Assembly: GCA_902729315.2 (NCBI GenBank)
Contig: LR746266.1
Coordinates: 4,102,759 to 4,166,758, forward strand
DNA length: 64,000 bases
Reading direction: 5' to 3'
Source of the DNA: Spirodela intermedia
Taxonomy: Eukaryota > Streptophyta > Magnoliopsida > Alismatales > Araceae
Shown: in pieces, positions 44,501-58,079 of the stretch
How the letters are laid out: each line of letters opens with the position of its first letter
Position numbering within the stretch: the stretch's first letter is position 1
Notes under the pieces: model-generated
The model's input: only the letters and a program-made list of their open reading frames with translations
Database searches by the model: none
What the model was told of the DNA's origin: nothing
Made by a program: the position numbers and the translations under genes

Positions 44501-47500
44501 TTCCATATGTACTGGCCTTGCAAGCATTTTGTGTGGTGGATCCTTCACTCTGTGCCCCCGCAACTGATCCTTCTCAGTTTGTTGTGACTCTTCAGCCATA
44601 CCTTAAGAACCAGGTTTTTGATCTTGTATTGATTTTTTAGTTGAAATACATGTTTAGTGTAATGCAGTGCATCCATCTCTGTCCTTATTTCTTTACGTTT
44701 ATTTTTGGCAAGCCTCTGTGGACAGAATTCATTGATGCTCTCGTAGAGCATTTGCAGAGATAATTATACATATCTTTCATTCGAAACAAATGCAACAAAT
44801 ATTCATGCTCTTTGGAATAGGAATTTCTTTCAAATGACGATATAGGTAGTGTTCAGGGAACGGATGCTGTGTACAAATTTTTCATCTATTATTCTCTGTT
44901 GTGGTTGGTAAGAGATACTAATGGGTTCAGTAAAAATCGAGCGTATGCCTGTGTATAAGTTCATGGTAAGAATGTAGCATTCTTACCGGTGGCTGCAAAG
45001 TTGCCACATGGTGTGTTTTGTTTTTATTTTGCATATATACCAATGGAAAAAGATTCATCTGGAGGATAATCACCCTGTACTCATGATCTTATTTCTTTAT
45101 TCGGGCACAGTTGAAGTTGGAGAAACTCGAGGACTGTTGTTTGATTGTGTGATCTGAACTATGATCAAGAATTAATTCTATCTACTAGATCTTATGATTT
45201 TTGATATATTCTCCACTGTATAAAGTTATCTTGACGACGTATTTGAACTATGTTGTAGATGTCTGATATTTTCTGACCAATGATCTGAAAGTTTTGCCGA
45301 AGCAATGGGTCTTTCATTGTATCTAGATGGACCCAGATTGATAAAAAAGGCTTCTTATAATGAATTACTCACCTCCTTTGTTATCAAATATGTATTGATA
45401 ATATTATCGTTTAACTGATATCCATTCTTTTTTTCTTTTCTTTTTTAATGATTGCACTGTATTCATGTCTGCCCATTGTCCATTGTAGGTAGACACTCGT
45501 CCAGTTGCTCAGCTGCTTGAGAGCATAATATTCATCGTTGATGCAATCATGCCTTTGCTTCGAAAACCGCCACCTACCGTGGTTGAAGAACTTGAACAGG
45601 ACCTAAAGCAGATGATTGTTCGGCATTCATTTCTGACTGTCGTTCATTCTTGTATAAAGTAATTTTCTGAGTGTATTATTTCTTCTTTAACGTTTGAACG
45701 GTTTATTTGTCAAACTTGTCAACTTTTTGCATTATGTTGTTTTCTTCGCAGAATTTGCTTTTACACAATTTAAGTTGATAAATTACTGAAATTTTCCTTT
45801 CGTCCTGCAATAGCGTATGCACAACCTAGCGGACTGATTTTCATGTTGACTTACACTGAACTCAAGAGTTGAGATATTTTCTACACCAGTGTAGGGCTAG
45901 TTGAAATTTGTGTCCCCTAATTTACTCTTTGGGCAGATCAGAGGATTGCTTTTCACTTTTAGCCTCGTTGTTCTGCTTGGCATACTTTGTTACTTATCTC
46001 TTATCATTTACTATTTTATTTAATGAATCGTGGTTCACCAAGACCTTATTGAAGTGATTCCAAGTAAGTTCAAATATCATAAATCAAAGAAATGAAATGC
46101 CACTAGAAAATAATAATATAATTGTGATTAATTGGTATATCATCTTTAACCTCAAAATCCTTAAGTTATGAAGTCCAGAACGAAATGTTGGGACATCCTT
46201 CTCTGATTTGACCAATATTTACCACATTTTTGCTGGGATGTAGCCTGACTAGACATGTTCCTCGCGTTTTTAAAAATCAGAACCAAATTGACTTGGATTT
46301 AGAATCAGACTTGGAAGAAAACTTGAAAACCCATTTTCCAAACGCTCCAAAGTAAAAAAATATTTGGCTAGAAAAAAATAAATCGCTGTGAACTATGTAT
46401 GGGTTAAACAGTAACAGTTTCACATTTCATTTTCTCCTCATGGTCTTTCCAGAAAAGGAAAATGGGGAGAGTATCCCGGGCCCATATTCATCCAGCAAAG
46501 AGCTTAATCTACTTAGAAAGAAAAACCATATTCCTTGATTAGTAATTACATAATTCGTAGGGTACTTTCCTTTCTCCACTGTTACTTAAGTTATGTCATT
46601 TTATTTTATACTAATATCATATTGTTTGTTTTCGCATCGTAGGTGCCTGTGTTCACTTAGTAAAATTGCTGGAAAAGGTGCAAGTTTAATTGAATATTTG
46701 ATACAAGTCTTTTTCAAACATTTGCACGGGTCCAGCATGGATAACAAACAGGTCTATTTTCTCAACCGATCAGATTCACGATTTTTTTACAATCTTTTCA
46801 TCATTATTTTATTTTCTCTACTTTCGACTTTGGTGGCTAGATAAGATTCCCAAATGCGTTTTACCATCATTGTTCAATTCTACCGTTCTTGCTTCATCCA
46901 TGATTTGGGTGGCATGTCGAGTTACTCTCCGGAAAGAATCCATCTTATTTTGTGGCCATGTCATGAGGGGTCTGTGGCCATACCTGCTCTTCTGCAAAAG
47001 TTATGGATCTTGATGCAGCTTAGAAAATCAATCTCTTGTTCAGAAAATGCTTTTATCGATGCTATTAGATGTGATTCATATAGCGTGATTACAACATTTG
47101 TTGTCTTCAGGACCCTTGTCCATCAAGTGAGTAATAATATCTATCCGCAAAGATAGAACATAGTATCCAAAAAAAAAGTTTGAAAGTATTAGTGGCCAAG
47201 GAAATGGAAAGCTGGAATGATTAATATCTGGTTGGGGTTTCTTATTTAATGTAAACCAGTCTAAACAACTGTCATAATTGGAATGCAGCGTACTAAAATG
47301 ATAAAAAAATTGTTACTTCACTAATGATCCATGAACGTCATAAGTATGCTTCGAATGAATTAAATAAAACTGATATGCAACAGCATGCGGTGTCTATAGG
47401 ACTGTGAATCCATTGAAGTATGGCCAGTTTTCAGTACACAGTTAAAAGTGAAGATTGGATCGCAGGCACATACCAATTTTCCCTGCACTCGGCCAGTCTT

Positions 47501-50500
47501 TTTGGCCAGGATGCTGGATTTCTCCCCTCACATTGAGTGAGTTCTTTAAATCTACCCCCGTATTTCTCATCATTGTAAGCATCCCCTTCCACTCTTAAGA
47601 CCTAAGAGAAAGAAGATGAATGTGGATTAGGATCTTGATGGCTTACATTAGATATGACTCTCTTATCAAGGGCACTGGGAGCCTATTTATTGTCATGACT
47701 TCAAACGTGATACCCGTGATCATTATCATCCATCCAACTACCGCTTTTGTCGTTCTCCGTCCCGTAACATGAATATCTTCAGGGCCCTATCACTACGCTA
47801 TGCACTTTTTCAAGGGAATTGTAGGGGTGTAGTGAGCTATCTTATGTTTATGTCTGCCATACGCCATCCTTCTGGGGAATAAGGTTGAACTGCAAAGTGC
47901 TCATGTGCCCTGATCATGGTCTAGTTTTTTTTTTTCTTCAGTTTTTAGCCAAAATGCCTTAATCTTCTCACAAGTCTTAACAATGTAAAAGTTCTGTACT
48001 GAGTTAAAAGAAAGTGTCGATTATCTGGAAAATAGTTGTGATTTAATGCCATGGTTTCATTCTAAGAGTTATCGGGTCTTCTGCACTCGGAATGGGTCTA
48101 GGTAACCACCATAAGAAGGTGCTAATTGAAAATCTAGCCGCTAGGTTGTGGTCAACCATTGCTTCTGCTACCAAGGAATTAAAAACTGGATCCTGGAAAA
48201 GGCCTATGAATCATGAATCAGTCGGCCAGCTACTAGGCAGTTCTGGGCATAGGTGGAGGAGGCTGAAGAGTGGACAAGTAGCTGACAGCAGCATTGATCT
48301 TTTAGGTTCTTCCCCTCTCCGCGCTTCTCCTTTTTAGTCCCTGTGTTCCCTGGTGGCATCGACAGAGGAAGAAAATGCTGGGCACTATGCTGGCATGCTG
48401 TCAATTGGGCGACCTCTACAAATTGTGCACACACCTGCTTAGAACCTTGACACAAGGGGTCGTCTTTGCGGCAACTACATTCCCTTCTGTTGTTTTTTCC
48501 CTCTACTCTAACATCCGATACCCTTGACGATGCATGAGAACAAATATTCTTTGTGTGATGATATTGTCAATTCCTGAAGAATCCTCATACATATTATTCT
48601 TTATTATTCTGAGATATCAATGTTTACAGTGGCTTTGGAAATTATTTCTCCTATAGTTCATCACCGCATTCCTGTGCTAGGGTATTTTCTGATATCGAAG
48701 CATTTTCTATCTCTCAGTTGTTAGGACGGTCATTGTTCTGCCTTGGGCTGCTTGTCCGGTATGGGAAGGAGCTGATGAATAACTTTGAAAACCGGCATGC
48801 GCTTGTTACAAAATGTCTCACGTTGCTTAAGAGGTTTCTGGTTTCTGAGGATTTTGGGTTGAAGGTCCGATCCTTGCAGGTGACCCACTTTGCACTTTCT
48901 TACGGATACATCCGCTGCAATTTTTTTATTCCTCATTATCTCGCTTTTACTTTTCTACTTATATTCGTCGTTTTTCAGGCACTGGGTTTTCTACTGATTG
49001 CACGGCCCGAGTACATGCTCGAGCAAGATATCAAGAAAATATTAGAGGCCTCACTGTTATCTGGTTCCGACATTCGTCTCAAGGTGCGCTAATAATCTTC
49101 AAATATTCTCTTTACTCGTATTTATTGTAATAGTTTCCTCTACCAGATGCAGGCATTGCAAAACATAAATGAGTACCTTCTAGATGCGGAGAGTCAAATG
49201 GGCAAGGATGGTGCCAATAATCCTGTGATTCCACCTCCAGATGATGCCGTAAATAAGGTACCGGTTGCTGCTGGTGCAGGTGACACTAATATCTGTGGAG
49301 GTATCATTCAACTATACTGGGATAATATCCTAGAACTATGTCTGGACGTGAATGAACAAGTTCGTCAGTCTGCACTCAAGGTAGGGAACCCTTTCATTTT
49401 TATCTGTTCGTCCCAAACCTTCTTTGATGCGCATATTAAGCAGTCTATTTAATTTTTTGGAGACTTATGAAGAGAAATCACTACACCCATTATTTATTTA
49501 TTTATTTAAATCCTCCACGCTCTTCGGAAATGTCGAATGTCAAATGTCAACTGTCGCATGCAGATTGTAGAGGTTGTGCTGCGTCAAGGTCTGGTTCATC
49601 CAATTACTTGTGTTCCATATCTCGTAGCACTTGAAACAGATCCACAGGAGGCAAATTCCAAGTTGGCCCATCACTTGCTCATGTTCATGAACGAGAAGTA
49701 TGTCACCGTCATTCATCTAGGCCTTTTTTCCGCCGTCTAAATTTAGTGGCCTGTATGAGTTGACTTCGAACGACTGTTTGCAGGTACCCAGCTTTCTTTG
49801 AGAATCGTCTGGGCGACGGCCTTCAGATGTCGTTCAAGTTTGTTCAGTCAGTGTTGGCCACGACGAACGGCAATGTGAAGGGGAGAACAGAGGCCAGCGC
49901 TTTCGCATGGGTCAGGCCTGGAATCTCTCGAATATACAGACTCATTCGGATAAATCGCATTTCGAGGAACAAATTTATGCACTCGATCGTCAGGAAATTT
50001 GAGCCGGGCGGATGGAGTAGTTCGTCTATTCACTTTCTTGTGTAAGTAACTGAGAACCTTATGCTTGGAAGCCACTGTAGGGGATGCAAAACCCAGGTTT
50101 TTAACTGTTCTCGTGGTTTCTCAGGTATTGCACGGAGATTCTGGCGACTCTCCCATTCACGTGTCCCGATGAACCTCTTTATCTGATTTATGATATAAAC
50201 CGGGTTCTACAGCTTCGAGCGGGCCCCCTTGAATCGAATATGAAGATGTGGAGTTCAGTTTTCCACCAGAAAGATTTGAAGGACATCACGAACAGAAATC
50301 GTGAAGTTAAGCCCTTCACCGAAGGCTATTATACGGCGAGTCATAACAGTGCGACGGCCGAACCATTGACGTCCGACGACTCTTGTGGCGTTTCTGAAGA
50401 AACTCTGCTGAAATGCCAGGTAATCACAAATCAATCATCTTGCATTATACCTCTCTTTTAAACAGTAAGTGAGGTGCGCATTATACATGACGGCGTGCTG

Positions 50501-51411
50501 ATCACCTCATTCTCAGTTTGTTTTCGGAGAATCGGATCTTGGGCGCTCATCTTGACGCTAATTTCATATTTCCAGGTTCCTGGACATGTTTTCCCCTAGA
50601 AAAAATGTAGGAAGGAATTTAGGATGGGCTTTGTGCTTGGTGATCTCAGAATATTTCCATCCGACTAGACGTCCTCGTAATGGACGACTGCATCTTCTTC
50701 TTCTTCTTGGTCACAAAAGGATGACTGTCTTTTTAACTCGGATTGCATACAATGAACAGGCCGACTGCCGCGACGCCATAGCCCTTCAACTCCTGCTGAA
50801 GCTGAAGAGGCACCTCAAAGTGGTCTTCTCTCTAGATAACGCCCGCTGTCAGGTACGTCTCCCCCAACCATCCCATTCATTCATCTCCTTCCGGGCCCCT
50901 CCCCCGGGCGTTGTCCTAAACCTTCCTGCCGCCGAAAAATGGGGCGACCAGGCATTCTCCCTGAAGGAGTACCCTAAGCCGGGGGAGACGCTCTCCCGGC
51001 AGAACATCCCCTTCACCATCAGCGACGCCCTCGCCAAGGTTCCCGACTCCCCGCGCGGCATGGTGGACAAGTACCAGGTAAACCCCACGACCACTTCTCT
51101 CCATCTTCACCCCCCCCCGATCGATCGATCGGTGCTCTTCTTCTTCATCGCGCGGTGCTGGTTGGCGCTTGCAGGAGTTCAAGAACTCGCTGAGGGACGA
51201 CGCGGTGGACTACGTCTCGTACAGCGCCGGCACGAAGAAGCGCCCGGCTCAGAAGAGCTCGCGGGGGAAGCTCGCCCAGGGACAGCGCGACGACGGCGAG
51301 GATGACGACGGCGGCGGCGGCGACGAGGGCTGGGCCGGCGGCGCCGCCCGGAATCTGGGCTTCGCCGGCCAGAGGCCCGGCGCTGGGCGGTTCCCCTGGG
51401 AACGTCAATGA
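34787..51411 (+). CDS. SCC2: Cohesin loader SCC2 / NIPBL (Nipped-B) homologue
   Basis: SCC2 with SCC4 loads cohesin onto chromatin in the nucleus. About 28 exons over 16.6 kb give about 1750 residues. Exon 1 (34787-35004) holds [20 protein letters not shown] and ends [16 protein letters not shown]. Exons 2-8 (to about 40290) hold the variable N-terminal part, ending in an acidic/basic linker ([12 protein letters not shown]). From 40414 on come helical HEAT-repeat segments. A PHD finger lies in the exon at about 41200-41727 ([24 protein letters not shown]: Cys4-His-Cys3), a feature of plant SCC2 proteins. The C-terminal conserved part includes [39 protein letters not shown] and [12 protein letters not shown]. 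The tail is acidic and Gly-rich and ends GRFPWERQ. The gene is presumably essential. Exon borders were checked for GT/AG in most cases, not for every phase. Confidence 0.93.
36698..37012. repeat. Tandem duplication of about 157 bp in SCC2 intron 2
   Basis: 36698-36854 and 36855-37012 are similar along their full length. Both contain gaaagtagttgtcattgcgg and tttgattaaaaaacttggc. The second copy ends about 100 bases before the acceptor of exon 3. Confidence 0.85.
38505..38541. repeat. (ATT)n microsatellite in SCC2 intron 5
   Basis: About twelve consecutive ATT units lie within the long intron between the exons ending at 37770 and starting near 39253. The rest of that intron is T-rich and shows nothing else I can name. 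Confidence 0.9.
42859..42969. repeat. Perfect 35-bp direct repeat in an SCC2 intron
   Basis: A 35-base stretch beginning tacttttcaacgaccatc at 42859-42893 recurs exactly at 42935-42969. The spacer repeats the word taaatgtttta. It lies in the 1.4-kb intron between the exon ending at about 42675 and the one starting at about 44078. Confidence 0.9.
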
Positions 51412-51716
51412 ATCGGAGCCACCGTAGTGGGTAGACGTAGTTGTAGGTGATTAGTTGGTAGTGAAAGAACGCACACGGATTGATTCCAGGCGGCGGCTGG
51501 AGCTGGCCTGGCCGCTGTGTCTGTATATAGCGCGCGGCTCAGTGGGACGTCCACTTCAGCCTCGATTTAATGAAATCATTCTGTTCATACTCGGAAAACC
51601 TTCGAGCCGCCTCCTTTCAATCCGACGTCCAAGTGACCCCACATCGTAATGATGATGATTAATAATAATAATAATCTCCTTTCATGAAATAAATCAGCGA
51701 TGAACTGGGGACCTCC

Positions 51717-51719
<3 letters not shown>

Positions 51720-51750
<31 letters not shown>

Positions 51751-51768
51751 CTCTCGCTTTCTCGCTAG
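51720..51768. repeat. (CT)n microsatellite downstream of SCC2
   Basis: A CT run with CTCG interruptions lies in the SCC2 to eS19 spacer, beyond the SCC2 stop at 51409-51411 and the ATAATAATA repeat near 51658. Confidence 0.9.
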
Positions 51769-52009
51769 CCCGTCCAGGCCTAGGCTTTTATCTTGCATGC
51801 GGGTTTCTCTCTAAGACTGGGCCAACTGTGCTTTGTAGAGCGCCAGCTCAGGTCGTTTGTTAGTCATGATGGTCTACGTTGATTAAGATGGATAGGAGTG
51901 GACCGATCATACGAGACGGACCTTTGTGGGGTCGATTGGGCTATTAATGGGTGCAGCGCAGCCCGCCCTATCGGTTAGGATGATTTTTGCTTTTTGACTA
52001 AATGGATCG

Positions 52010-52136
52010 TGGGCTGGGCCGAAAGGTGCACCGTGGCCCATTTAAGAAATTCTCAGTGGAGGACAGGGGTATGTAGGTAAATTTTTTGACAGAGAGGAGC
52101 TATATATGGCTGTAAGAGCGACATTCTAAACCCTAA
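52010..52136 (+). promoter_or_regulatory. Site II and telo-box promoter of the eS19 gene
   Basis: TGGGCT at 52010, TGGGCC at 52015 and the reverse GGCCCA at 52035 are followed by a TATA-like TATATAT at 52101 and the telo-box AAACCCTAA at 52128-52136, 77 bases before the ATG. Site II plus telo-box is the established signature of plant ribosomal-protein and other translation genes, coupling expression to cell growth. Confidence 0.75.
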
Positions 52137-52212
52137 TCTTGCTGATTCGGCTTCGCCGCTTCCGCCGTCGGGGTACTCGCTTCGTTTACAGCGGCTGTCG
52201 AGGCGAGCGGCA

Positions 52213-54051
52213 ATGGCCTTGGAGGCGGCGAGAACCGTGAAGGATGTGTCGCCGCACGATTTCGTGAGGGCTTATGCTTCGCATCTGAAGCGATCGGGGA
52301 AGGTTAGACGCTTCTCTCTGTTTCTGCGCGTGATTGTTTTTCGATGTTTGCTGCTTGGGCTGTGATGTGCCATCCCTCCTTCTGTGGGATCGATCCTGAG
52401 ATTTCATTGCCCTCCTGTATCCTTCAAGAAATGTGTTATCCTGCCAATGGTGATGTCTCGTTTTGGGTTCTAGTTGACCCTGTTTCTTATACCTCTGAGT
52501 GTATGACCAGTCTCTGTCGTCGTATATTTTCTTGTATAGCTTGTGATTTTCTACCTTACAATTCACTTCTTTCCCTAGCTTATTGTCTCCTTATCTACTC
52601 AAACATCTCCCCTGCCGCTTGGATCGTGGTGAAGTTTTCGAAATGCTGAATGTACGTAAAATTAAGACTTACAAATGGTGAACTTGCTTTAAGCGGATAG
52701 GCACTGACGCTCTCTTCCCAATAAGTTGATCCAGTGGTGTGAAAACTTGTCTAATTCGCCTATCCATATGTTTCTTTTGCATACATCCGACTAAAACGAA
52801 TAGTTGGGATCTTTACCGTGGTCAAGGCATCTATGCATCGTATTAGCGCATACGATGTTGAAGGAAGCGGGTTATCTCGTTGTATTTCCAGAAGGGGTGC
52901 CCTGGTTCTCATAAAAACAAGATTATCCAATCTTTTTTATCTATTTTATGCTATCGATCACGTTGATCATTAACCAATTGTTGGTACCCGTATCGATTGT
53001 TGGAGGCCGTGTTTACAATATAACTTTTAGATTATTTATGGTCGTGGATCATCATTTTTGGGAGATCAACAAATGATCATATAGAATTGTGTTATAAAGT
53101 AATTATTGTGAGCCACTTGAATCAAAAAAAATAAAATCGTGTACCACATAATTAATTAATGACGACTTGTAATGTAATTAGAGAGGAGCCGTCAGCGATG
53201 TACAACTCTGGATGAGCCAGAGTTCGAACCATGTGCCAGTACCTATGTTGTTGTACACGTGCCTAATCTATAATTTTGTCAGTATGACCCTCTTTGCATT
53301 GTTTAGTACTGACTTCGGTGCTTCATTCTGAATAGGTCGAGCTTCCTCCCTGGACTGATATCGTGAAGACTGGGGTTCACAAGGAGCTTGCTCCATACGA
53401 TCCTGACTGGTACTACGTGAGGGCTGGTAGGAAACACATTCTTCATATACTTTCGGGTTAAGGCCGATTTTTATTTTTATTTTTGCGTCCAAGATGCTTA
53501 TGTATTTATTATTGTATGTGCGTGCAGCTTCCATTGCTAGGCAGATTTATCTGAGGCAGGGATTGGGTGTCGGTGCCTTTCAGAGGATCTATGGAGGGCG
53601 CAAGAGAAATGGTTCCCGTCCCCCGCACTTCTGTAAGAGCAGTGGTTCTATTGCGCGGCACATCCTTCAGCAGTTGCAACAAATGGGCATAATTGATCTT
53701 GATACCAAGGGGTGAGTTTGGGCGTATCTTAGAGAAAACGTAGATCATTTACGCTGGTTGATGGGAGACCCATAAAACGAACATTTAATTCAGTAATAGT
53801 AAGTGACCACGGTTTCTACGGGCTTATATCATTTTATTCTCAGCTTCATCTCCACCTGGACTGTTGATTAAAAAAAATGATGTTACATAGGTTTCCAGAC
53901 AGTATTCCTTCAATATATGCATCATGATTTCTGTTTTGGGCATGAAATGTTTACTCTTTTTTATTTTTTTTGGTGCAGAGGGAGAAGAATCACATCGCAG
54001 GGCCAGCGCGATCTCGATCAGGTGGCTGGGCGGATTGTGGTCGCCCCATGA
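52213..54051 (+). CDS. RPS19: Small-subunit ribosomal protein eS19 (RPS19)
   Basis: This is a structural protein of the cytosolic 40S subunit, needed for late 18S rRNA maturation. Four exons join in phase: 52213-52302, 53336-53426, 53528-53711 and 53979-54051, giving 145 residues, the usual plant length. Diagnostic segments are [51 protein letters not shown], the basic loop [20 protein letters not shown] and [20 protein letters not shown]. Intron 1 (1 kb) follows codon 30. The promoter has site II and telo-box motifs. The gene lies 0.8 kb downstream of SCC2 on the same strand and converges with the TPX2-family gene. Confidence 0.97.
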
Positions 54052-55094
54052 GGATACAGAAGGAACGCCTACGCGCGGGTTCTCTATGATCTGATCTCAA
54101 GAAAGGACTATAATTTCATCCATCGGATCCTGCTTGTTTTGGGGACATGTTTAGTTATGAGAGTCCAACTGGTCAGGTTCCATTTTGTTTCCAAACGCTG
54201 GATTTCTTTCTCTGTTAGTCAAATTGCCCAAGTCGTAAATTTTTTCCTTTCGAAATTGTTTTCGATTCATTTTGCCCATTGCTTCGCTTATCAAAGAGGT
54301 ATTTCTCCAGCCTAACTAACACAGTAAGAGAGAGAGTGAGAGAGAGAGAGAGAGAGAGAGAAGGAAGGGTCTTTATCTGGTGCAATAGCCCAATCATAGC
54401 GACAAAGACGATATTATTATCAACATGAGAAAAAAATTATGCAAAAGCCATGATCCCCGGAGATGACGTATCTCCCACTGTTGAATCAAGCGGGCAACAT
54501 TTCTTCGTCCAGTGGATGGGATGTGGAGTGGAGTGGGTGGAAAATACACAGCACGAAGGCCAAGGGACAGCTGGCATTAGCTTCCATTGCCGAGGAGCAC
54601 GCAGGCATTTCGGAGCTTCAGAGCAGCTCTGCGCACTGGGGATGAGGAGGGAGGTAGCGGCCGGCTCTCAGCAAAGACTACTCCTGTCACTGGTTTTCCA
54701 AACGGAGGAAAAAAGTCAGCGCGGAGTTCATCATGAAGAGCTCCACATGTTCCCCACTATTGCATGCGCTGCGGGTAGTATAGTATCGTTTTGTTGGTGT
54801 GAGTCAACGGGGGGGGAAAGTCAACAGTCCAGCGTAAAGATATTCCTAATCGGGGGGGTGGCTCTCTTTATCTTAGCAGAAATTAGCGCTGGTTTCTGAT
54901 AAGGGAAAAGAGGGCCAGTTCCAGTCGTGTAGAACTGGTTTTGTCAATGGGTTTCAACGAAAATATGGCATTAGACTCCAGTCAAAGAAAACCCTAGTGG
55001 ATATAAAACTCAGGTTTCCCGTGAAAAAACGAAGGCAGATTTACAATACGAGCTCGAAATCTGAAGTATTTCGAAAAGTACAGGTCAACGATTC
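54052..55094. other. Convergent intergenic region
   Basis: This contains the eS19 3' flank, a GA run at about 54328-54361 and a 149-codon plus-strand open frame at 54450-54896. The frame has no recognisable domain or promoter, and I do not call it a gene. The right end is the 3' flank of the TPX2-family gene. Confidence 0.45.
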
Positions 55095-58079
55095 TTACCA
55101 TGGCCTGTGTGGACGAACGCGGAATCTGGGCTCCTTTGGGACCGTCTGGGGTCTCGTTGACCTTTCAGAAAAAGAAACTTTAATTCTTACGGAAAGCAAA
55201 AACATATACGTGATTATCTTTTTTTTTTATCAAAAAAGCTGTGTAGGAAGCTGAAGCTCAAAGCTTTCTCCAAGAAAAATTTAATTTTGTGGCCGCAGTT
55301 TCGAGTATATGACCAGAAAGAAGGGTGACACGGGGTAAAAAATAAAAAAAATAAAAAATTCTGAATATGGCTCAAATTAGTAAGGAAGATGGAAACAAGA
55401 AGATACTACTGTACTTACTTTTTTGGAATAAAAGGCCGGTCAAAATAAGGCATAGGCTGAGCTCTAGGCACCAGCTCCTTTCTGAGTTTCTTGATCTCTT
55501 CTTCTTCTTCTAACTGCAAATGAAAAATGATGCCTCATAAGATGAGAAACTAGTCAAGAAAAAAAAATTATAAACAAGAAGATTTTTCTACTAGGTTTTG
55601 TTCCTTGGGTGAGATCAATCTTTTCAACCACATATACCTTTCTCTGTCTTTCTCTTTCCAATTTCGTTCGCTCTGCAACTGTCAATCTTTCAGCCACCTG
55701 AAATGAGTCGCGTTACGTGTTAAATAAACTCAAGAATACATGGAGAAGATGATCATCAAGCAATGAAAGATACTGACGCCATTGCTTTATAAATAACTTA
55801 CAAAAGTGTCAAAGGCCGCACGCTCTGCGGCGCGTACATCACTGTGCAGAATTAGGTCCACCGGCTCTGTAATTTCTTTTACCGGAGGCTTCACCAAGCA
55901 CTAACATCATCATGCACAGAGAACATAGCGTCAAGGTTTGTGCTTGTATTTCTTTCTTAGATGAAAAATTCTTAACATCAGTGGAGAATGCGATGTAGCA
56001 CAAAAAGATTTCACCAATTCAACGACAACTTTAGGGACTGCTTCCAGAAACCTACTGAGAATCCTCCATTGCTGATAGTATTAAATGCAAGAACAGAGCA
56101 TGCGAACAAACTTTTTTGCATAATACGGCAAACACATTCTTCGGTAGATACAAGTGGAGGCAAACACATATTATTGCAGATTGATAGCAAGGAAGTTGAT
56201 AAATTTTGATCACTTTGATATTTTTGGCATCAGACCGTCATAACTTTCTCACTGGAAAGTTTTTAACATCGTCAGCAGAAATCGTGTCATACGTTTGCTT
56301 CAATTCACGCCCTGACTATACTTACGGAGAGCAGTGTGCCGTTCTCCTAGACTTCCTCAAACCAGCGTATTGGCGACAATTTACTATGCCTTTTCAATTC
56401 TGTAATTTTTTGTTCCAAGAATACTGCAATGAAAGCTCCTCAAAAAATGGAATACAATGTGTTGTTGTGTCGTGATATCTTTACCTAGCCTGGATTTCTT
56501 ACCTCTGGTTCATCCGTAGTCCATGGGAGTCCTTGTGCAATAGGTATGCGTTTCTTGTCCTCCTCTGTTAACATCTCTTTTACTTTATTGAAAAAATATT
56601 CCTCTTTAAGTCTCCCTCGTTGCTGAAATAAGGAAAAATCATAGAAATACTATGAATAACCACCGAAATTATAATTAAATCCAACAATTTCACACCTAAA
56701 AATTTTGGAAGAAAATTTTGCAAACCTGCCTGGACTTTCAAACAGAGGGACATATTACAGAACAATTCAACTTACAGATCTTCTTTATTCGTGATGCTCA
56801 GACTCTAAGGAACACTAGTTACCACAAAAATATAGTCACTTGAATAAATTCCTTTTATTCTCATATCCATATAATTGAATATCTAAAAATCAAATGCTCT
56901 AATAGGGAAAGGGAGCTATGTACCTCGGTTCTTAACTTGAATGGGTTCTGTCTTGTGACTTTAAGCTTCTTATTCCAGGAACTTTTTAAGGAGTCTGAAC
57001 TCTGGAAAAGAGGCAGAAGAAAACTTTAGAAGTCATATTTAAGTCAAGGTACATTGATGCTCGTTAAATGCCCAAGGGAAGATGGTTTACGTTTCGCCTG
57101 CTTCTCCTTCCTCCCTCTGATGCCTTGCTCTCCAAGCTCAATCTAGACATTATAAATATTCAATCTTTCCACGGTCCAGAATGAGCCCAAAGTTGAAATA
57201 AAAACCGAGGATAACAATGGCCACTGACCTTCCATCGTTGCTGTCAAACGAAGAGTACATCTTAGATTCCCTGTCGAAATCCTTAGGAGGAAAGAAAAAC
57301 TCGACAGAAGAGGAGGATGCTCGTGTCTCCACTGGTTTTGGAGGCGGATGCAGCCCTGGCAATGGCCAATTCATAACCTTCCTCGTGCTCTCTTCCACAC
57401 TATGGGCCCCTTCATCCTTGGAGATGGAAAGCATACTTTCGAATGCCTTCACCAAATGCAATACTCTACCTGATCCTGCCTCTGGCATGGTGCTCATCGC
57501 CTCTTCCATCATCAAGCTCCTCATCTTCCTCACCTTCGAACTCCCTTCGAGGTCCTGGTGACTAGAATCATCAGCAGGAGCAAGGTGCTCATAAGCGACG
57601 CTTCCCTCATCGTCATTCACAACGTTGTTGTTCAGCTCATCTTCTTCTTCCTGCCGTTTTGTGTCTTCAACGGACGATATCTCCGTTGTTCCCGTGGACG
57701 CTGCTCCATGATCTCTGCGGAAGAAGTTCTCCTGGGAAGCTCTGAGGGCCTCGTACGCCGCTTGGCGGCACCTCATCGGATCTCCACCCTTGTCACCGCT
57801 CGTGATTTTCTTCTTGGAAACAATGAAAAACTTCCTCTCTCGAACCGCTGTAGGCGGCGACACGACGGAGGACGGAAGTTTTGCGGCAGATTTCTTCGTT
57901 TTCGCAGATCTATTCGCCGGAGAGGCGATTGATTTATGGGAAGAGCTCTGACCTGTAAGATTCGGATCGCAATTCTCCGACATCCTGCAAATTTCTGATG
58001 TCGGAGGACGAGAAGCCAGGGGTTTCTTGGAAGGAGTCTTCATCCCAGGGCTCCCGAGGACGGAATGCAGTGGAGCCAT
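55095..58079 (-). CDS. TPX2-family microtubule-associated protein (TPX2-like)
   Basis: The family binds and nucleates microtubules, in spindles and cortical arrays, and some members activate Aurora kinase. Eight exons join in phase: 58079-57229, 57142-57091, 57001-56924, 56622-56503, 55900-55802, 55697-55638, 55513-55419 and 55161-55095, for 473 residues. The N-terminal 285 residues are low-complexity and basic, then acidic, with VMNWPLPGLHPPPKPVETRA. The C-terminal TPX2 domain holds QNPFKLRTEQRGRLKEEYFF, IPIAQGLPWTTDEPE, ILHSDVRAAERAAFD, LERERQRK and the hallmark ELVPRAQPMPYFDRPFIPKK. The last small exon reads STRPQTVPKEPRFRV. The ATG at 58079 is the first ATG; 58118 is a GTG. The donor of exon 7 overlaps an in-frame TAA if unspliced. 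Confidence 0.9.

Noticed and set aside
54450-54899. 149-codon open frame between eS19 and the TPX2-like gene
   Set aside because: No recognisable domain, no promoter signal and a patchy composition; a chance frame is more likely.
57217-57932. Two plus-strand open frames over 100 codons
   Set aside because: They are antisense to exon 1 of the TPX2-like gene, whose own frame continues through seven further in-phase exons with family motifs.
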